64,000 nt of DNA. It comes from Incurvaria masculella. Its lineage: Eukaryota > Arthropoda > Insecta > Lepidoptera > Incurvariidae. The notes under the pieces are model-generated. The model did not search any database, was not told where the DNA came from, and was given only the letters and a program-made list of their open reading frames with translations. The DNA is taken from assembly GCA_946894095.1 (NCBI GenBank), contig OX335650.1, positions 5,580,001 through 5,644,000 of the forward strand, given 5' to 3'. This document shows, piece by piece, positions 25,291-38,435 of this stretch. Made by a program: the position numbers and the translations under genes. Within the stretch, counting starts at the first letter, position 1. Every line of letters begins with the position of its first letter.

Positions 25291-28200
25291 TCGACTAATT
25301 TTATGTTTATTATCGGGTTTTATTAACCAGTTTTAAGCAAAAAGTATAAGCAAGCATTTTTTTAAATCTTTCTCACAGATCAGCAGTGATACTTAAAATC
25401 TAAATGAACTACAATTTATCAAGAGGCGATTCCGACAAGCACATAGTCCACACATGTGTCTGACAGAACAGTTATTACATCATTAATAAAATTACAAAAT
25501 GAAGGGGACAAGAGACGGCCCACGCGTGTTACGACGTGGCGCTGCGGAGAGAACTGTTGAAAGGGTTGCATACTACGCAGACAAATTAATATGAGAACGA
25601 TGAAATCGATAAATACGCTGTCGAGTTTCGATGCAGTCGTTGGATTTGGTATTTTTAGAATATGAATCACCTTAATTTTTTTTTCAAAAATCAATAATAA
25701 AGCAAATTTAGCCTATTGTTCAGTACTGAGTCATTCAAGTAGTCACATATTTCCGTCCGCCTGTGTTTTTGGCTCGTAAAAAAAGCTCTTATAAAACTTT
25801 ATAAAATCATAAACCATTGATCCTGATATAAGCTTCACTTTGATTTTATTGTAAATCTAGGCATCCAAGTTAATGTATTTATTATTTCAAACTAGCTTAT
25901 CTTTATATATGAAATTCCGGTATGCGTGTGTTCGTAATTCTTCTCCTAAACTGCTTTTGATGATTTTTTTGTTTGTCCCCCAAATGGTTCTTGTAGCTCT
26001 AAGAACCATATGGGTGACCTGTTAGGTGGCACTGTGGTCTAAAACCAATTTTTTTTTAAATGCTTTTTAATTAACACGCTCGTGAAGGATTCTGTTCATA
26101 TTTTGAGTTAAAGCTGTGACTAAAATTGATCCAAGTGAAGCTAGTAAGTAATAACATATTTTCGCCTTTTCTTTAAGTTATCGTGTATCCGTATTACCTG
26201 TGTGATAAATAGCCAGTGGGGCGAATTATAAATCGTTAAAAAGTATTTAAGAGATAAATAAACGTTGACCACCACACTCAGAAAAAAAGTATCACTGCTC
26301 TTCTTAACCCGCATGATTACCGAAGAATGGACTAACACCATCGCCTAACGCACTCGTTAAAACTTTAATTTAATTTCCCGATTGGAGCAGTTGTAGTAAA
26401 TGAGGATGCTTTTGTGACTGAGAAAATTTGTCTCTATTTGAGGCTGATTTTCCTGCCTAGGCACGCGGGTAGATATCAGTTTTAATAGTAAATACATTTC
26501 TAAAATATATTAGCTGTAATGTGTCGCTTACGTAAGTCTTCGCAATGCTTATTATCCATTAAAACATACTTTATATCTGGGGCAAAGTGAAAGTTTCTGA
26601 ATTCTGCTAATAAAATTATGTTATATGTACTTGTGATACATTTATTGTTTTTCAATTTACATATATTATGACCTTCATAGAAAGCGACTGGATTGATTGC
26701 AGAATTCGCAGTTTAGATTGTTTAGGTTATGTTCTGTTCGGTAAGGTAAGGTGAGGTTAGGAAAGGATGGGCAAGGATACGTTAGTTTAGGTATAATATA
26801 GTATTTATTTATGTTTTATTTTCATGCGGAAGACAGCCCATGGAAGCAAAGGTCGGAGACAGAAATCATGAAATGAGGCTGTGAGATTGTTTTCATTCAC
26901 TTCGTATGGATGGCACTCAACAAAACATTCTGAATCTTTAAATTGACTGAACGTTACTAATCAACTTAACTTATTGAGTTTTTAACAAATTCATTTATTT
27001 AATTTGAATGTTTTGCCACAATATTTTCATGCAATAAATGCACGCTTTGATAAAGGAAGGGACTCTAAAAGTGATCATAAAATGTTGAATGGGATGTAGG
27101 TTTTAATAAAAAAGAAATGTGAAAGAGAAAATTATCGGCGGGTAAGTTAATTTGAACATTCAACTTTAAACACCTATGTATAGTTGTTGCTATCTCTCTT
27201 TGCAACTACTATGGAGCTGCATAAGTATTCTCAGGATATGGGTAGTAATTGCTAGAAGTGATCGGTTTGCTTGTTGATTCAAATTTATACCCTCAATGAA
27301 TTCGTAATTAAACAATAATCACATATTCTACTATAATATCACTAAGATGTCTGAATTTTCGCAATCTATAGAAAACAAATTCAAAATGAAAACTCAGTAT
27401 TCTCCCATATTCACTTAATACCTGGAACACAGTTTAGTAAATTATGCTCAAAGATGTAGGTACGTATATTCTCCTTAATCATGGTAATTTAATGCTACGT
27501 ACAAGCGAGTCGCTTGAAGTATTCACGGAGGCTTCTCGGCTTCACATCAAAATGGCTGCGAAAGTGTTGGACTCAAAAGGCGAGGCTCACCGCAGCAGCG
27601 AGCTCACTTGAGCTCTGTATTAAGGATACTTGAGGCTTGAGAGCGACCATACATTATACCTACAACGTCGGGCGCCCTCAGGAAATCGCTTTAGAAACGA
27701 AAAGAGAGGGAGATGTTACAGTATACGCCCTTTTGAAGCTTGAAAATCTTCGCTGGATGTTCAGAATGTAATCCCTTTTTAGCAAGATTTTGGCAAATAT
27801 GTCAATGGAAGCGTGTAAAAAATCAAAACTAATGACACATGCTTGAGTCATAAATATGGACTAAAATTCAAAGCTCGTCTTTAAATATATGTTCACCAGC
27901 ATCTTCAACTGGAGGAAAAGTGAAAATTATTGAAATGCTTGGATGGTATGGATATGTAAAGAATATTAGTGACGAAAGAATGACTGAACAGATTTACGGA
28001 GCCGAAGTGAGTGGTGGACAAGACCGTAACATGACCAGATTAAAGAAGTACTTTAGTACGGTACGTACGACAAACAATGTATATTAGAGCAAAAAAAAAA
28101 AAAAAAATTACTACTTTAGAATAGGAAGGGAAATATTTTTTCTAATAACTAAAGTATGGCGTTTTATCATTACTGCTTACCCCTCGGGAGAAGCGGTGAG

Positions 28201-28311
28201 ATAGTATGTTTGTTTGTACGTATATTTTCATCACAGTTGAAATAATAATGATATGAGATAACCGTAAAATACCTAGGCTGTTTCTTAAGTTGTTATTACA
28301 AAACAATCCCT
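25291..28311. other. No gene seen
   Basis: AT-rich; a GGTTAGG-type decayed run near 26735-26790 and a long A run at 28090-28107. Confidence 0.4.
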
Positions 28312-28447
28312 GCTCCTAATAAACCCAGATCATCATCTGAATAGTTATGCAATGTTTTGTCCTTTACATTGACATGCTTTCGAATTCGAGAGCAAGGCAC
28401 AAAACATTGTATAACTATTCAGACAATGATCTGGGTTTATTAGTAAC
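28312..28447. mobile_element. Inverted-repeat element (~136 bp)
   Basis: TAATAAACCCAGATCAT and TGAATAGTTATGCAATGTTT pair with AAACATTGTATAACTATTCA and ATGATCTGGGTTTATTA. Confidence 0.88.
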
Positions 28448-29082
28448 TGGGAATATGTTTAAGTATAACATAAAATACGGTTTTTAAACACTACTTCAGG
28501 CCTCTTTAAAATAGAATAAATTCTATTTGTGCAATTATATGAAAAAAGTATACAAGGAACTGTATAAAGGCGGGATTTCACACCAATAGTGTAGATTCAA
28601 TATAATAGTATAATAGATAGTAATAGATTCAATACAAGAACCATAGTTTAGGAAGTAATAGAAGTTCTTCCGCTAAAGAAAGGGAAGGTATCGATCCACC
28701 CTATGCGCCACGATATTTTTATCTTGAGACTCTGGTACTATCTTGAATAGACATTTCTGTTGGTTATTTTTGCGGTGAAGGAACTGACAACGGCGAGACG
28801 GTCTCCGCCATCTTACCAGAGTATGTAAAAGTTCAGGACAGTAACCGAACTCGTATCATAACACTGCAGCATTGTAATTAATAAGATATTGAAAATAAGT
28901 AAAAAATATTTTGATCTAAATATTACTCTGAAGCAGGATTTACGTTTGACGAAAAGCAATCTCCTCTTTCTCATAATCTATCTATCTAATCTTTCTTATA
29001 AGTGCGTCACTATAAAAATATCAATTCTACCAAAACAATATTGGTTAGAGGGTAAGGTCTAAAGAGAAAGGAATGAAAAGTG

Positions 29083-29130
29083 GCATACGGTCGTTATCGC
29101 CAACCGCCGGCCGAACGGCGTATGCCACAT
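29083..29130. repeat. Short inverted repeat
   Basis: GTGGCATACG and CGTATGCCAC lie 27 bp apart with further GC-rich pairing between. Confidence 0.65.
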
Positions 29131-29183
29131 AGTCGAAACATCGTCACCGCGCGCGAATGTCCTTTAAAAGTGCGTTCGTCAAG

Positions 29184-29441
29184 TCAGTTCCCACCCACAC
29201 AGACCATATCTAAAGGACTCCATCAGATGGAGCTCGCAGCAGAGTACCGCGGGAGTTGAGGTTTTTCGGCCTTCGGACCCCAACATTTGTGGTTGGACTC
29301 ACGGGGACATGTGGTCAGCTGCAGCAGCGGGAAATGTTGTCTTCCCGACAGAGCATGTGCGTTCGGGTGTCCGCTCCGCGCGCAGCGAGCGTTCTAAGTA
29401 TCGAGTCGTAAAGAGCTGCAGAGGGAAAGGAACGCGGGGCA
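29184..29441 (+). other. GC-rich first-exon-like segment (5' UTR candidate)
   Basis: A GC-rich island inside AT-rich DNA, beginning near GTCAGTTCCCACC (initiator-like) and ending GGGGCAG|GTGAGTTG, a strong donor. The only ATG starts a 10-codon frame (MELAAEYRGS, stop). It could be a non-coding first exon of a gene to the right, but no partner exon is recognised. Confidence 0.3.
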
Positions 29442-30723
29442 GGTGAGTTGTCCTTGTTGATGCAAGGTCCTGGTGACAGTTAGGGCTTGATCACACCTCC
29501 GGTGCTAGTCTGAAGACTTAAGTGAACTAAGAGAAGTGCAAGAGCTAGTAATTGTGCCGGCCTATCTAGTCGCGTAGCAAGGGAATGGATAGATGCATTA
29601 TGTACATGGGGAAGTGAGTGTGCCGACTGCAGAACTCCGGTACCATACTGGAGATATGGAAATCAGTTTATCTGTCATCCCGAGCATGGATTGAAACGTC
29701 ATAAACTTCGGTGGCGGACGGTTAGTGTGCATTACAGCTTCGGTACCAGTCTAGAGAACAGGGAGTGAACTTCCTCCACGTGGCACTCGCCATTAAGAGT
29801 ACCAATACAATATGCCGAGGCCACAAGACCTACCGAAGACCTACGGGGCCATGGTCCCGGCTTTGGGTCATGGTTTCAGCTATTACGGAATATCACCCAA
29901 CAGGTATTCAATTTCGCTACTTGAGGCACGGTTTACCGGCCCTCCGGAGAGCGGATCCGCTTCGGAACTGTAGAAACCGTACCGAGACGGCGGCTCGTTG
30001 TGTCCCATCGTTCCCCCTCGCACCCCTCCGACTCGTGGTGTCACATCCCGACGTGCCCCCACGCACCCCTCCCCGCGCGCCCGCTTCGCCCCCGCCGGCC
30101 CCGGTGTGGGCCCGGCGGTAAACTCAACCGGCCGTGTGTTAGCGTCATTGCACTCGACTGGACAACGAGAGTTATTCAATTAGAAGAGAATTGCGTGGTG
30201 AAGCCGTGATTGATTTACCCCGCCGAGGTGGGGACTCGATTGCTAACTACGATGATAGATGTGTGGACGATTGACTTTTCAAATCGATAAAACCACCAAA
30301 AACAGACAAAAAGGAATGTAGAGCGTGTATTACACGTTCGGGATGGATTGAAAACAATGCAAATTGTATTTTTCTTCCTTTGGGTACAGGATCTTCTTCT
30401 GGAGGACTACACCTAGATCTCAGATGTGCCGAGGTTTGGCCTGCAGGCAACCCACGCTTCAGCGATAGCTACGCCACCCCGCATCCTGAGACAGACCTGC
30501 TCGGCATTCCCTAAGGAGACCCTGCGTCGGACTTACCATTAATCCTGGAGTAAAAATGAATTAATACATTCACATCCGACTAGCGCAGGTCATTTGGGCT
30601 AGTCTAGGGAAGGGAGACACGCATAATATACGTAACTTCTCCCCGTAAAATATTATTCTGTTCCGAATGAATAACTAATTTCATTATCTTGATATAGATT
30701 CCGTATTTTATTTATTCTGCCTA

Positions 30724-30776
30724 ACTAATAGACCTATTAAACTTGCCAGCAAGTTTGATAGGTCTATTCAGTCAGG
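30724..30776. repeat. Short hairpin
   Basis: AATAGACCTATTAAACTTGC pairs with GCAAGTTTGATAGGTCTATT. Confidence 0.8.
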
Positions 30777-31566
30777 AATCTTTCAGTCGAGAAAACAAAT
30801 TTTATATCGGTTGTCAAAGCAGTTTTCTTGAATAGAGCTCTTCAAGAATAGGCCTACAGTGCATGTCAGTAGACACGCTTTCGTTACAGAAATGACGAAC
30901 GTATCTAAATTAAGTTGTAAAAATGGCCTAATCATTTAAAAACATACTTTTTGTTCGTTTGGTATTAAATTTATTTTTTTATTTTCCTGTATTAGATGTA
31001 CATACACTCTAGAGTTTGTCACATATTAAAGACGACAAGTCTCACAAGACAGACTGCACGTAAAATATATTTTATTGTAAAAGGGGTGCATCTAAATGTT
31101 GCAGGAAACCCTCGCGAGTGTACAGATCTTGTCAACGCAACGTCTAGTGTCATGCAAATGTTAGTTGCAACGGAACCAATTACAACGGTTTATTTGACAA
31201 GATAAGAGCTTGTTTAGTAGACAAAAGTCGGTGGTGGCCATGTCTGCTCGCTTCCTTTTCACGTGCAAATAAATTTATGGACAAATACTGTTTATAGTAA
31301 GTTTTACATGAGTATTTTAAAATGTTGGGAGATAAAAATAAACGCTCAACCCTGATGGGTTTAAAAGAAATCGACACTGAACAAGTTATCATATGTTCAT
31401 AATTAGCTTTAGTTTTTCTATTAAATACCTTTATAGTAGACTGTTCAGCAATGGTTTATTGTTGGGTGGCGAGCTAAATGGACTAAGGATTCAGGGATTT
31501 AGTGTCCTCAATCAAACGCATAACGTCTGTAGAGGTAATTCCGACGGTACTGTCTCAAAAACTTAA

Positions 31567-31808
31567 GAGGATAATGAGGCGGTAAAGTTCCATACAATGG
31601 TCCGTGACTCTTTTCTCATTGAAATCAAGAAATATTATAATGTATACACAGGTTTAGTGGAATTTATCACGGATATAAAAACAAAAACGTACAGACGTAG
31701 CTATCAGTTGATTTATTTTTTTTGTGCAAAATGTGAGATTTTTTTTTCAATTTCACTGAGGAAATAGGCACGAGCCATTTTATGGAACTTGATCACCTCA
31801 GTATCCTC
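31567..31808. mobile_element. TTAA-flanked TIR element (242 bp)
   Basis: TTAA at 31563-31566 and 31809-31812. TIRs GAGGATAATGAGGCGGTAAA and GATCACCTCAGTATCCTC are about 25 bp with mismatches. It differs in sequence from element B but uses the same TTAA target. Confidence 0.82.
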
Positions 31809-32544
31809 TTAAGCTAATAGAATTGAGCAGATTTCTTTAATCAAGAAAGAAAAAAAGAAAAGCATGTCCTCGATGATTTAAGATATTTTTTCCTTCTTGG
31901 ATCGGTGGAAATTCAAAGGATATTTTCTAACAATTCTTGTTTTAGGAAGTATTTAGAAATATGATATCGTCACCGGCATTATTTAAGTTTTGCGTCGTCG
32001 GATATATTATTGTAATTTTCAGACTGACAAATCTACGAAGGTATATATATTTATTTAAAAATAGCAGCTCCAGAGTAATTTGGCTTATGAATGGTTACAT
32101 TTTTAAATATGTACAGCCGATATTTCATACTGAGGCCCAATAATATCAACTTTGTGGAATAATGTATTACATAAAGCTAAATACGTGCAGTGATACAAAA
32201 CCAAATATGTGTATGCATAATCAATACATTTAATTGACTCTAGCGATGTTGGTCAATTTTTTCCTTTCACCTATGAATATAGACACTATATACAGGTAGT
32301 TACCGCATGATTACGGCACATGCAGCATTACACCCCCTTCACCACAGCCCAGGCCGAGGTTGTGAATCGATGGGTGCACACAAAAGAAGGAAATGGGACA
32401 GTTATCTAGCACTCGCTGCACTCGCGGGGCTCGAGGCGTCGGACCGGCCCGAACCTACGCTAAGTCGACACCCAATGGGTCGACAGGGTGTTGATAGTCG
32501 GAACTCGGCGCTACTGAGATCAACGATAGATCTCCGCGCTCCGG

Positions 32545-32622
32545 GCGCAGGAATCAGGAATATTTCAGTCGAGAAAACCGCTTTTAGAACGGTCGTTATA
32601 GCGGTTTACTCGACTTTTTTTC
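32545..32622. repeat. Inverted repeat related to 30776-30830
   Basis: GTCGAGAAAACCGCTTTT pairs loosely with TAGCGGTTTACTCGAC. The start AGGAATATTTCAGTCGAGAA recurs at 30776 (AGGAATCTTTCAGTCGAGAA). Confidence 0.65.
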
Positions 32623-33587
32623 CCGGGTTTTCTAGGAAATGAGATCGCAAGCAGATTCAAGTTTGCTAAACTTGCCGCCGCGTGAATAGCCGTGAGTTTT
32701 TTCAATAACATTTCACCATATCGTCATAAAAAAATACATTTATTGTGATCCTTGGTCTATTAATAACATCTCGAGTTTAAAAACATTCAAATCTGAAAAT
32801 TTTGAAAGAACATACAGATAGAAGGTCGGCAAGTAGAAGAACAAATTTATTGGCTAATCATTTCAAACCACCTGACGTACCATGTTTTACTATTCACAAT
32901 TTCTGTCAAGATCTAATAGAGCTAATTCGGAAAATAGACAGTAACCGGTTGGTATAAACGTACCACTACACTAAATCCCCCAAAACAACATTTCCTACAA
33001 AAGTGTATCACTTAAGCTCATTTCCATCGCTTGGAATAATTTCCTCCTGAAAATTTTCCGACATTTGTGTTAGTAAAAAAAGTAATGTTATCAATGCAAG
33101 CTAATTTTAACATATACTGTGAAAACCTTTTTTTATTTCTCACAGAAAATGTTAAAAACATTTAAGAGTATGTTCCATAACAGTAAATCATTCCAAAAAC
33201 CAAAAAAGGTCATTTTATTCTTACGTCACTTTTTTTTTCGTTTACTATGTTTTAATACTGTGCCATCTTTAATTTTAAAAATAATCATTATTTATGACAA
33301 TCGTAGAAGACTCTTATTCACTCGTGCAAAGATTAGACATGATCCGTTTCCAGAACAATTAATGTTCCATCTTCAAAACGTTTTGATGTTTAATGTTTTG
33401 TAGATTTTTTTTTAAAAAGATGCTCAGCCATCTGTTTGAAATTTACCTTCATCATTAATTTAATTTATTTTAACTTTTAGTAGCTAATTTCAACTGATCT
33501 CAGTAACATCGCAAACTTTTTTTTATCTGAACATACCACACCTATTGTCATGACATTTGCACTATTACTTATTCTGTGATACTAGTC

Positions 33588-33672
33588 CAACAGACCTCAT
33601 GGGCACAAAGTGCTATGCCAGAACGCTTCTTATATTTCAAGGCTACATTGAACGGGGATTGTGATTGATTTC
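33588..33672 (-). repeat. SINE 3' fragment
   Basis: CAACAGACCTCATGGGCACA and GGCTACATTGAACGGGGATT resemble the SINE 3' half in reverse. It ends just before the solo LTR. Confidence 0.5.
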
Positions 33673-33692
33673 TAGTGGCAATCTAACAATAC

Positions 33693-34270
33693 TGTTACGA
33701 GTACCGTGGGTACGCTAGATAGAATTAATGCCAGGAAATTATTTTATATTTGACTATGGAAATTGGTGAGATTAACAATGAAGATTAAGGATAACTTAAC
33801 AGAAACTTGAACTGAAAATACACTGTGACTATAATAAACTGCACCATATCACAAAACACTTCGCAACACAACTCACTACCACTATTTTCGCTGCTATCGC
33901 TCGGAACGTCACCATAGAACTGGCCAGCGACTCGTTCTTCCTTTTATACGGTGGCTTTTATATTCTATATAACTCTAGTACCTAAATCTCGAAATATCTA
34001 GAATGTTCTACTCGTTGACCAATCTGAGGGCTTAAAAGAGCATCCATTTTTTCTTAGCATTATTTATTTACTATTTTCTAAAAGCTTCGATTCCAATTGC
34101 TGTTGAATATTTACTCTTCAACCAATGAGGGCACGTGCGGCGAATCTTAAAGGTGACGGGTCAATATTTAATTGATTTATAATATGACGTCATTGGTAGG
34201 GCATACCCTTTGACTAAAGGCGGCCGATGCTTTGAGTATGCCGCTACATTTGAGTACGGTCAGCATAACA
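33693..34270 (-). mobile_element. Solo LTR, 578 bp, with ATAC target duplication
   Basis: Ends are TGTTACGAG at 33693 and GCATAACA at 34270 on the plus strand. ATAC at 33689-33692 and 34271-34274 is an exact 4-bp duplication. On the minus strand a TATA box (CGTATAAAAGG, near 33950) is placed as in an LTR promoter. No internal region is present, so the element was lost by LTR-LTR recombination. A 4-bp duplication would fit a Ty3-type element. Confidence 0.85.
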
Positions 34271-34274
34271 ATAC

Positions 34275-35524
34275 TGATAGATCTTTATATACGATTAACG
34301 AGCAACAACTTCGAAGTGACGATCGTCCCCTGTCGACCTATAAACATTACATTCTATCTATCGGGGGTACCCAAGTAAAATTCTAGCCCAGCAAACCTTT
34401 TCTTGTTCCGTTTTTCCGTTTTTCCATTGTGAATTCTTGCACGCTACTGTTAGCACAGGTGAGGTATACCCACTCGCATATTAAAATATGTTTGAATGTG
34501 CATTTTTGGCAGTAAAAAACATTAAAGAAGACTAAAAATGTGTATTCTTTTACTTGAAGGTAAAAAACAAGTCTTCTTTTCAAATTATTAAATAAGTACT
34601 TGGTATTATTAATTTCAACAATTAAATTTCACGAATTCGTTTCTTACGAATTATTTTATGCATTTTACACACACAGGCACATTGAATAAGACAATATGTC
34701 GAAATTATAAAACAATAACAGCAAAAAAAATTATCAATTGCGAAGTAGTTGACAACGAATAACAACATATGAACATGTAATACCTGATATACTGAGAATG
34801 AATAGCATGGAAATTCAAAGAGGAAACGCACAGAGCATTTTAGGTACTATGGGCAGCTCGGCGGGCAAGTGGGAAATTTTCTATTTAGTTGAGTATAATA
34901 TTAGTTGTTAGTTTAGTTTAGTAAGTTGCTGGTTTTGTTCACACTGTATGTATAATCTTAAAAAAAATAGCTTTACCGATTCCTATTAAAGAACATAACT
35001 TCTTTGTACCTGGTGCATATTGTTTATAATAGGGCTTAAAATTGTTAAAATTAAATAAAGTTACCTACATAAAAAGTACAGGTATTGCGTTCGAACTAGT
35101 ACAAAAATACGTTCACGAGTAATGATTCACACATTTGATTGTTCAGTCGTACCCTTTCGGATGCGAGTTTATTTTTCAATTATTTCCACACCGCCGACGC
35201 AGCGGCCGCCACTTTGTTTCGGCAGCTATTGTATCGTTAAAATTTAAACTCATTAAAATAGATGGTCCATTCGGATACGTTTTGACGCTAGCGGAAAATT
35301 AAAATGGCGCCCGGGGCTCGGAGGTCGCGCGCGGGTCGCGGGGCGGGAGGGGGACGGGAGGGGGGTTGCTGGCAACCGGGCGGACGCTGGATTACCTGTG
35401 CTGAAAATATGCAAACTAGTGCGGATTCTATTATTTCGAATTGATTCATTGAACGAGCGAATTTCGTTGGTTTTGACCGTAGACAAAGGATAGTAGGGAT
35501 AGACTGGTAATTTCATATTTTTTT
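34275..35524. other. No gene seen; GC-rich patch at 35280-35395
   Basis: The patch is G-rich (GGGCGGGAGGGGGACGGGAG) in otherwise AT-rich DNA, similar to those at 22620 and 59740. Confidence 0.4.
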
Positions 35525-35715
35525 TTTCATTTAATTTATTTAAACTTTTTGGTAGTCAAACTAGACTAAGTAACGTCATAGAGATCCGCGAATTCTATCA
35601 ACCTAGTTAAGAAGAACCCGCAAAAAAACTTCACGGGTTTACATAACATATTTTTCCGTCCACAATTATGAAATACACACTTATATCTAAATGCTACAGC
35701 CCAACAATTCATTGG
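35525..35715 (+). repeat. Dispersed ~190-bp repeat, copy 2
   Basis: Counterpart of 13614-13810. The family is unknown to me. Confidence 0.75.
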
Positions 35716-35807
35716 TAGAACAGATTAAGGCAAAGAACACCGATGTTGTGCGTCCCAAATTCGTACGAGAACTAAACACAGTTATTCTGATATTCATTAA
35801 GTTTAAT

Positions 35808-35925
35808 TGTACTTGGCTAAGCCAAAGTATGCCTTCCGACTGTCAGTTTTGACACAAAATGTATGGAACTAATGTCAAATTTGACATTCGAAAGCTATAC
35901 TTTGGCTAAGCCAAGCACGAGTAAG
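35808..35925. mobile_element. Inverted-repeat element (~115 bp)
   Basis: CTTGGCTAAGCCAAAGTAT pairs exactly with ATACTTTGGCTAAGCCAAG; TTGGCTAAGCCAA is itself palindromic. Confidence 0.85.
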
Positions 35926-36181
35926 GTCTACGAATCTCAGCATTTGTACTCACTCGTGGCTACGCTGTCGTCATACGAATTATTATAAATCGCTACTCCC
36001 GCTTCCATACTCGCTGACTTTTGAGCCTTCATATCTCTAATCTGCACTGAAGACTAAAATAAATCTCGTTAAGTACTCAAATTAAACAGTATGTAGCTAA
36101 AAAAAAGGGCACCTGTGTTCTCTGTTTTGGCACAATTAAAATTCAATCATGTATGGTAAGGTATTTCTCATTACTATTAGC

Positions 36182-36338
36182 CTGGTTTTCACCAAGTGCT
36201 GATTTATTTTAATCGACACTTAAATGGCCTATGTTACTAAAGTGCTGATTATCTTGTACTGGCATTGATAGGAAGCAGCTAAGAAAACCCCTTTAATATG
36301 TGGTGATGAGCTAATCAGCAGTAGGTGAAAAAGGCCCT
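36182..36338 (+). mobile_element. TIR element A (copy 1)
   Basis: GGTTTTCACCAAGTGCTGAT at the left and AATCAGCAGTAGGTGAAAAA at the right. The same family occurs at 51935 and 52097. Confidence 0.8.
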
Positions 36339-36349
36339 ACGGTTAGTAT

Positions 36350-37300
36350 CTGTAAATGAGCCAAACTCTAACTCATTAGCGGGCACGGCACAAAATCGTT
36401 CTATTGCGATCTGGCACTGTCTCTGTTTTAAAGATAAAAAAAAAATTAACAAAAAAAATAACCGACTTCAAAGAAAAAGCACTAAAAAGTAAAAAATAAT
36501 GTTCTTTTTATGTAGTTACGATTTCTGTTATTTTTTGAGTCGGCGTCAGCCGGGCACGCGCTGCGCCAATCAAGAGAACCTAACCTAACCTAACCTAACC
36601 TAACCTTGGCTGACACCGACTCAAAAAATAACAGAAATCGTAACTACATAAAAAGAACATTATTTTTTACTTTTTAGTGCTTTTTCTTTGAAGTCTGTTA
36701 TTTTTTTTATTAATTTTTTTTTATTTGTTCATTTTTAGTGAATCTGAAGTACACTTACTAATTTGTACACGTCCTTTCCAATAAAAAAAGAATCACCGAA
36801 ATCGGTTGGCGTTATATTGAGTTATTCGTCCATTTGTCGCGCACATCTTAATACAAATTTAAGACTTTTATGATTTTCTCATGGATATCATTGTCAGAAC
36901 TTAACCAAATTAAAATGGGACCACTTGGAAAGCACTAGCTATCATTTAAAAAAATAATCATCAAAATCGGTTCACCCAGAAAAAAGTTATGAGGTAACAA
37001 ACATAAAAAAAAAACAAAAAAAAAAACATACAGACGAATTGATAACCTCCTCCTTTTTTTGAAGTCGGTTAAAAAGGACAGTCTCCGTGACAAAGTGGAT
37101 GCAAGATATCCACAAAGCAAACAGTGCGCGTAATGTTTGATTTGGTTAGATTTACAAAAAAAACATATTACAAAACGACTTATAGCTAAAAGTAAATCAC
37201 AAACACTGTACTCAAAAATCAAACAAAAATTAAATTAATTTTGATCATTCATGGAACAAGCTAGGCTAAACATCTTAGTCATGAATCAGATTTTTTTTTT
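36350..37300 (-). mobile_element. TIR element B, copy 3, split by the foldback element
   Basis: The left part 36350-36432 (ACTCATTAGCGGGCACGGCA) and the right part from 37074 (AAACGACTTATAGCTAAAAG) match the copy at 52212-52751 on either side of the inserted element. Its outer ends are degraded and the TTAA is not clear. Confidence 0.75.
36434..37073. mobile_element. Foldback element with telomeric repeats, copy 2 (~640 bp)
   Basis: Nearly identical to 21373-22015, including arms and tail, but with five CCTAA units (36579-36603). It lies inside a degraded copy of element B. Confidence 0.88.
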
Positions 37301-38435
37301 ATCGTTGAGTTGAGCGTGAACTGAAGCTACCAAGATGATAGACCAGACTGGTCCTATTTTATCCCATCCAAGCAAAATACCAAAACAGCCAAAAATAAAA
37401 TGGCTGACACAGAATTATCTTCCGTTACCACACACGACTGCCGGCGGACACGGGAGGGCGGGTGCGGCATGGGCTGCAGTAACGTAAGGGCGGGCGGAGG
37501 GCTGACCGCAAGTCGGTTATCGGCTGGGGACAGGCTGTGTCGCGCTGATCCTCTCAAATGAGCTATTTGCAACGGAAATATGAGCAATTGAAAAGCGGTC
37601 CGATTCATTGTCTGTGGATAAATATTGCGTGGGGCCAATGTGGGTGATTAAAAATGAATCGAATGTATGCAGAAAGAGCATGGAAAAAGTTTCGTTCAAA
37701 GAGAGCTTGGTAAAATAATTTATTGCACGTTATAGCTTTTTTGCACTTATTCTGCATTTTATCGTATTCGTTATCATGTAATATACAAGGGATAACATAG
37801 GTCATTGCCGTAACACCTTAGTATTTTTTTGACATTCGAGATTTCATAGTTTATCATATCGTTAAATGTATCGCGTGACGGCACGATTTTGATGCTCGTT
37901 ATAAAATGGCTACAATAGCATCAAACCTATATAAATTATATAATAATAACATTTTAACTCGGATAACCTTGATTATAATAAAAAATAGTAAAAAAAAACA
38001 AAACATAAATAAATTAATAAGACGAGTGATGACTCTCGGTCACAAAGAGTTTTATAGGCGAACGTTTCAGCCAGGTGTGTTCTTGGCTGTTCTTTCAGAA
38101 TGCGAATAATATACGATTCTGAAATCTCGTAACTCCGACCGCATCGTAAACAGGGTAACGTGGAGGGATATGAAATTTTATAGCGTGATCCCTCTTATAC
38201 ATGTTTGATGAAAAAGAAGGAGGTTTCTGAATATGTTTTTTATTTAAATACTAAAAGAACTTCAACGACATTTTAATTTAGAGGCAACACCTGTTTGTCT
38301 ATTTTATCGAAGATAACCGGTTCGAGGGTATGTATGTTCCTTCTTTCTTATCCGAGCTAGAAATGTTCACCAGAATTTTGCGAAGGTCCATAGTTTGATG
38401 CCCACGTAAAAAGTAGATTCCTTTCCTTTATCACT
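37301..38435. other. No gene seen; GC-rich patch at 37430-37560
   Basis: Open minus frames over the patch have no recognisable domain. Confidence 0.4.

Larger units (their letters stand above)
29442..32544. other. No gene seen outside listed repeats
   Basis: A GC-rich stretch at 29880-30130 is open in several frames on both strands, as expected of GC-rich DNA, and no domain is recognised. 32300-32540 is also GC-richer. Confidence 0.4.

Noticed and set aside
29765..30209. Several overlapping frames rich in P, R and A
   Set aside because: GC-rich DNA is open in many frames at once here; no domain or start context singles one out.
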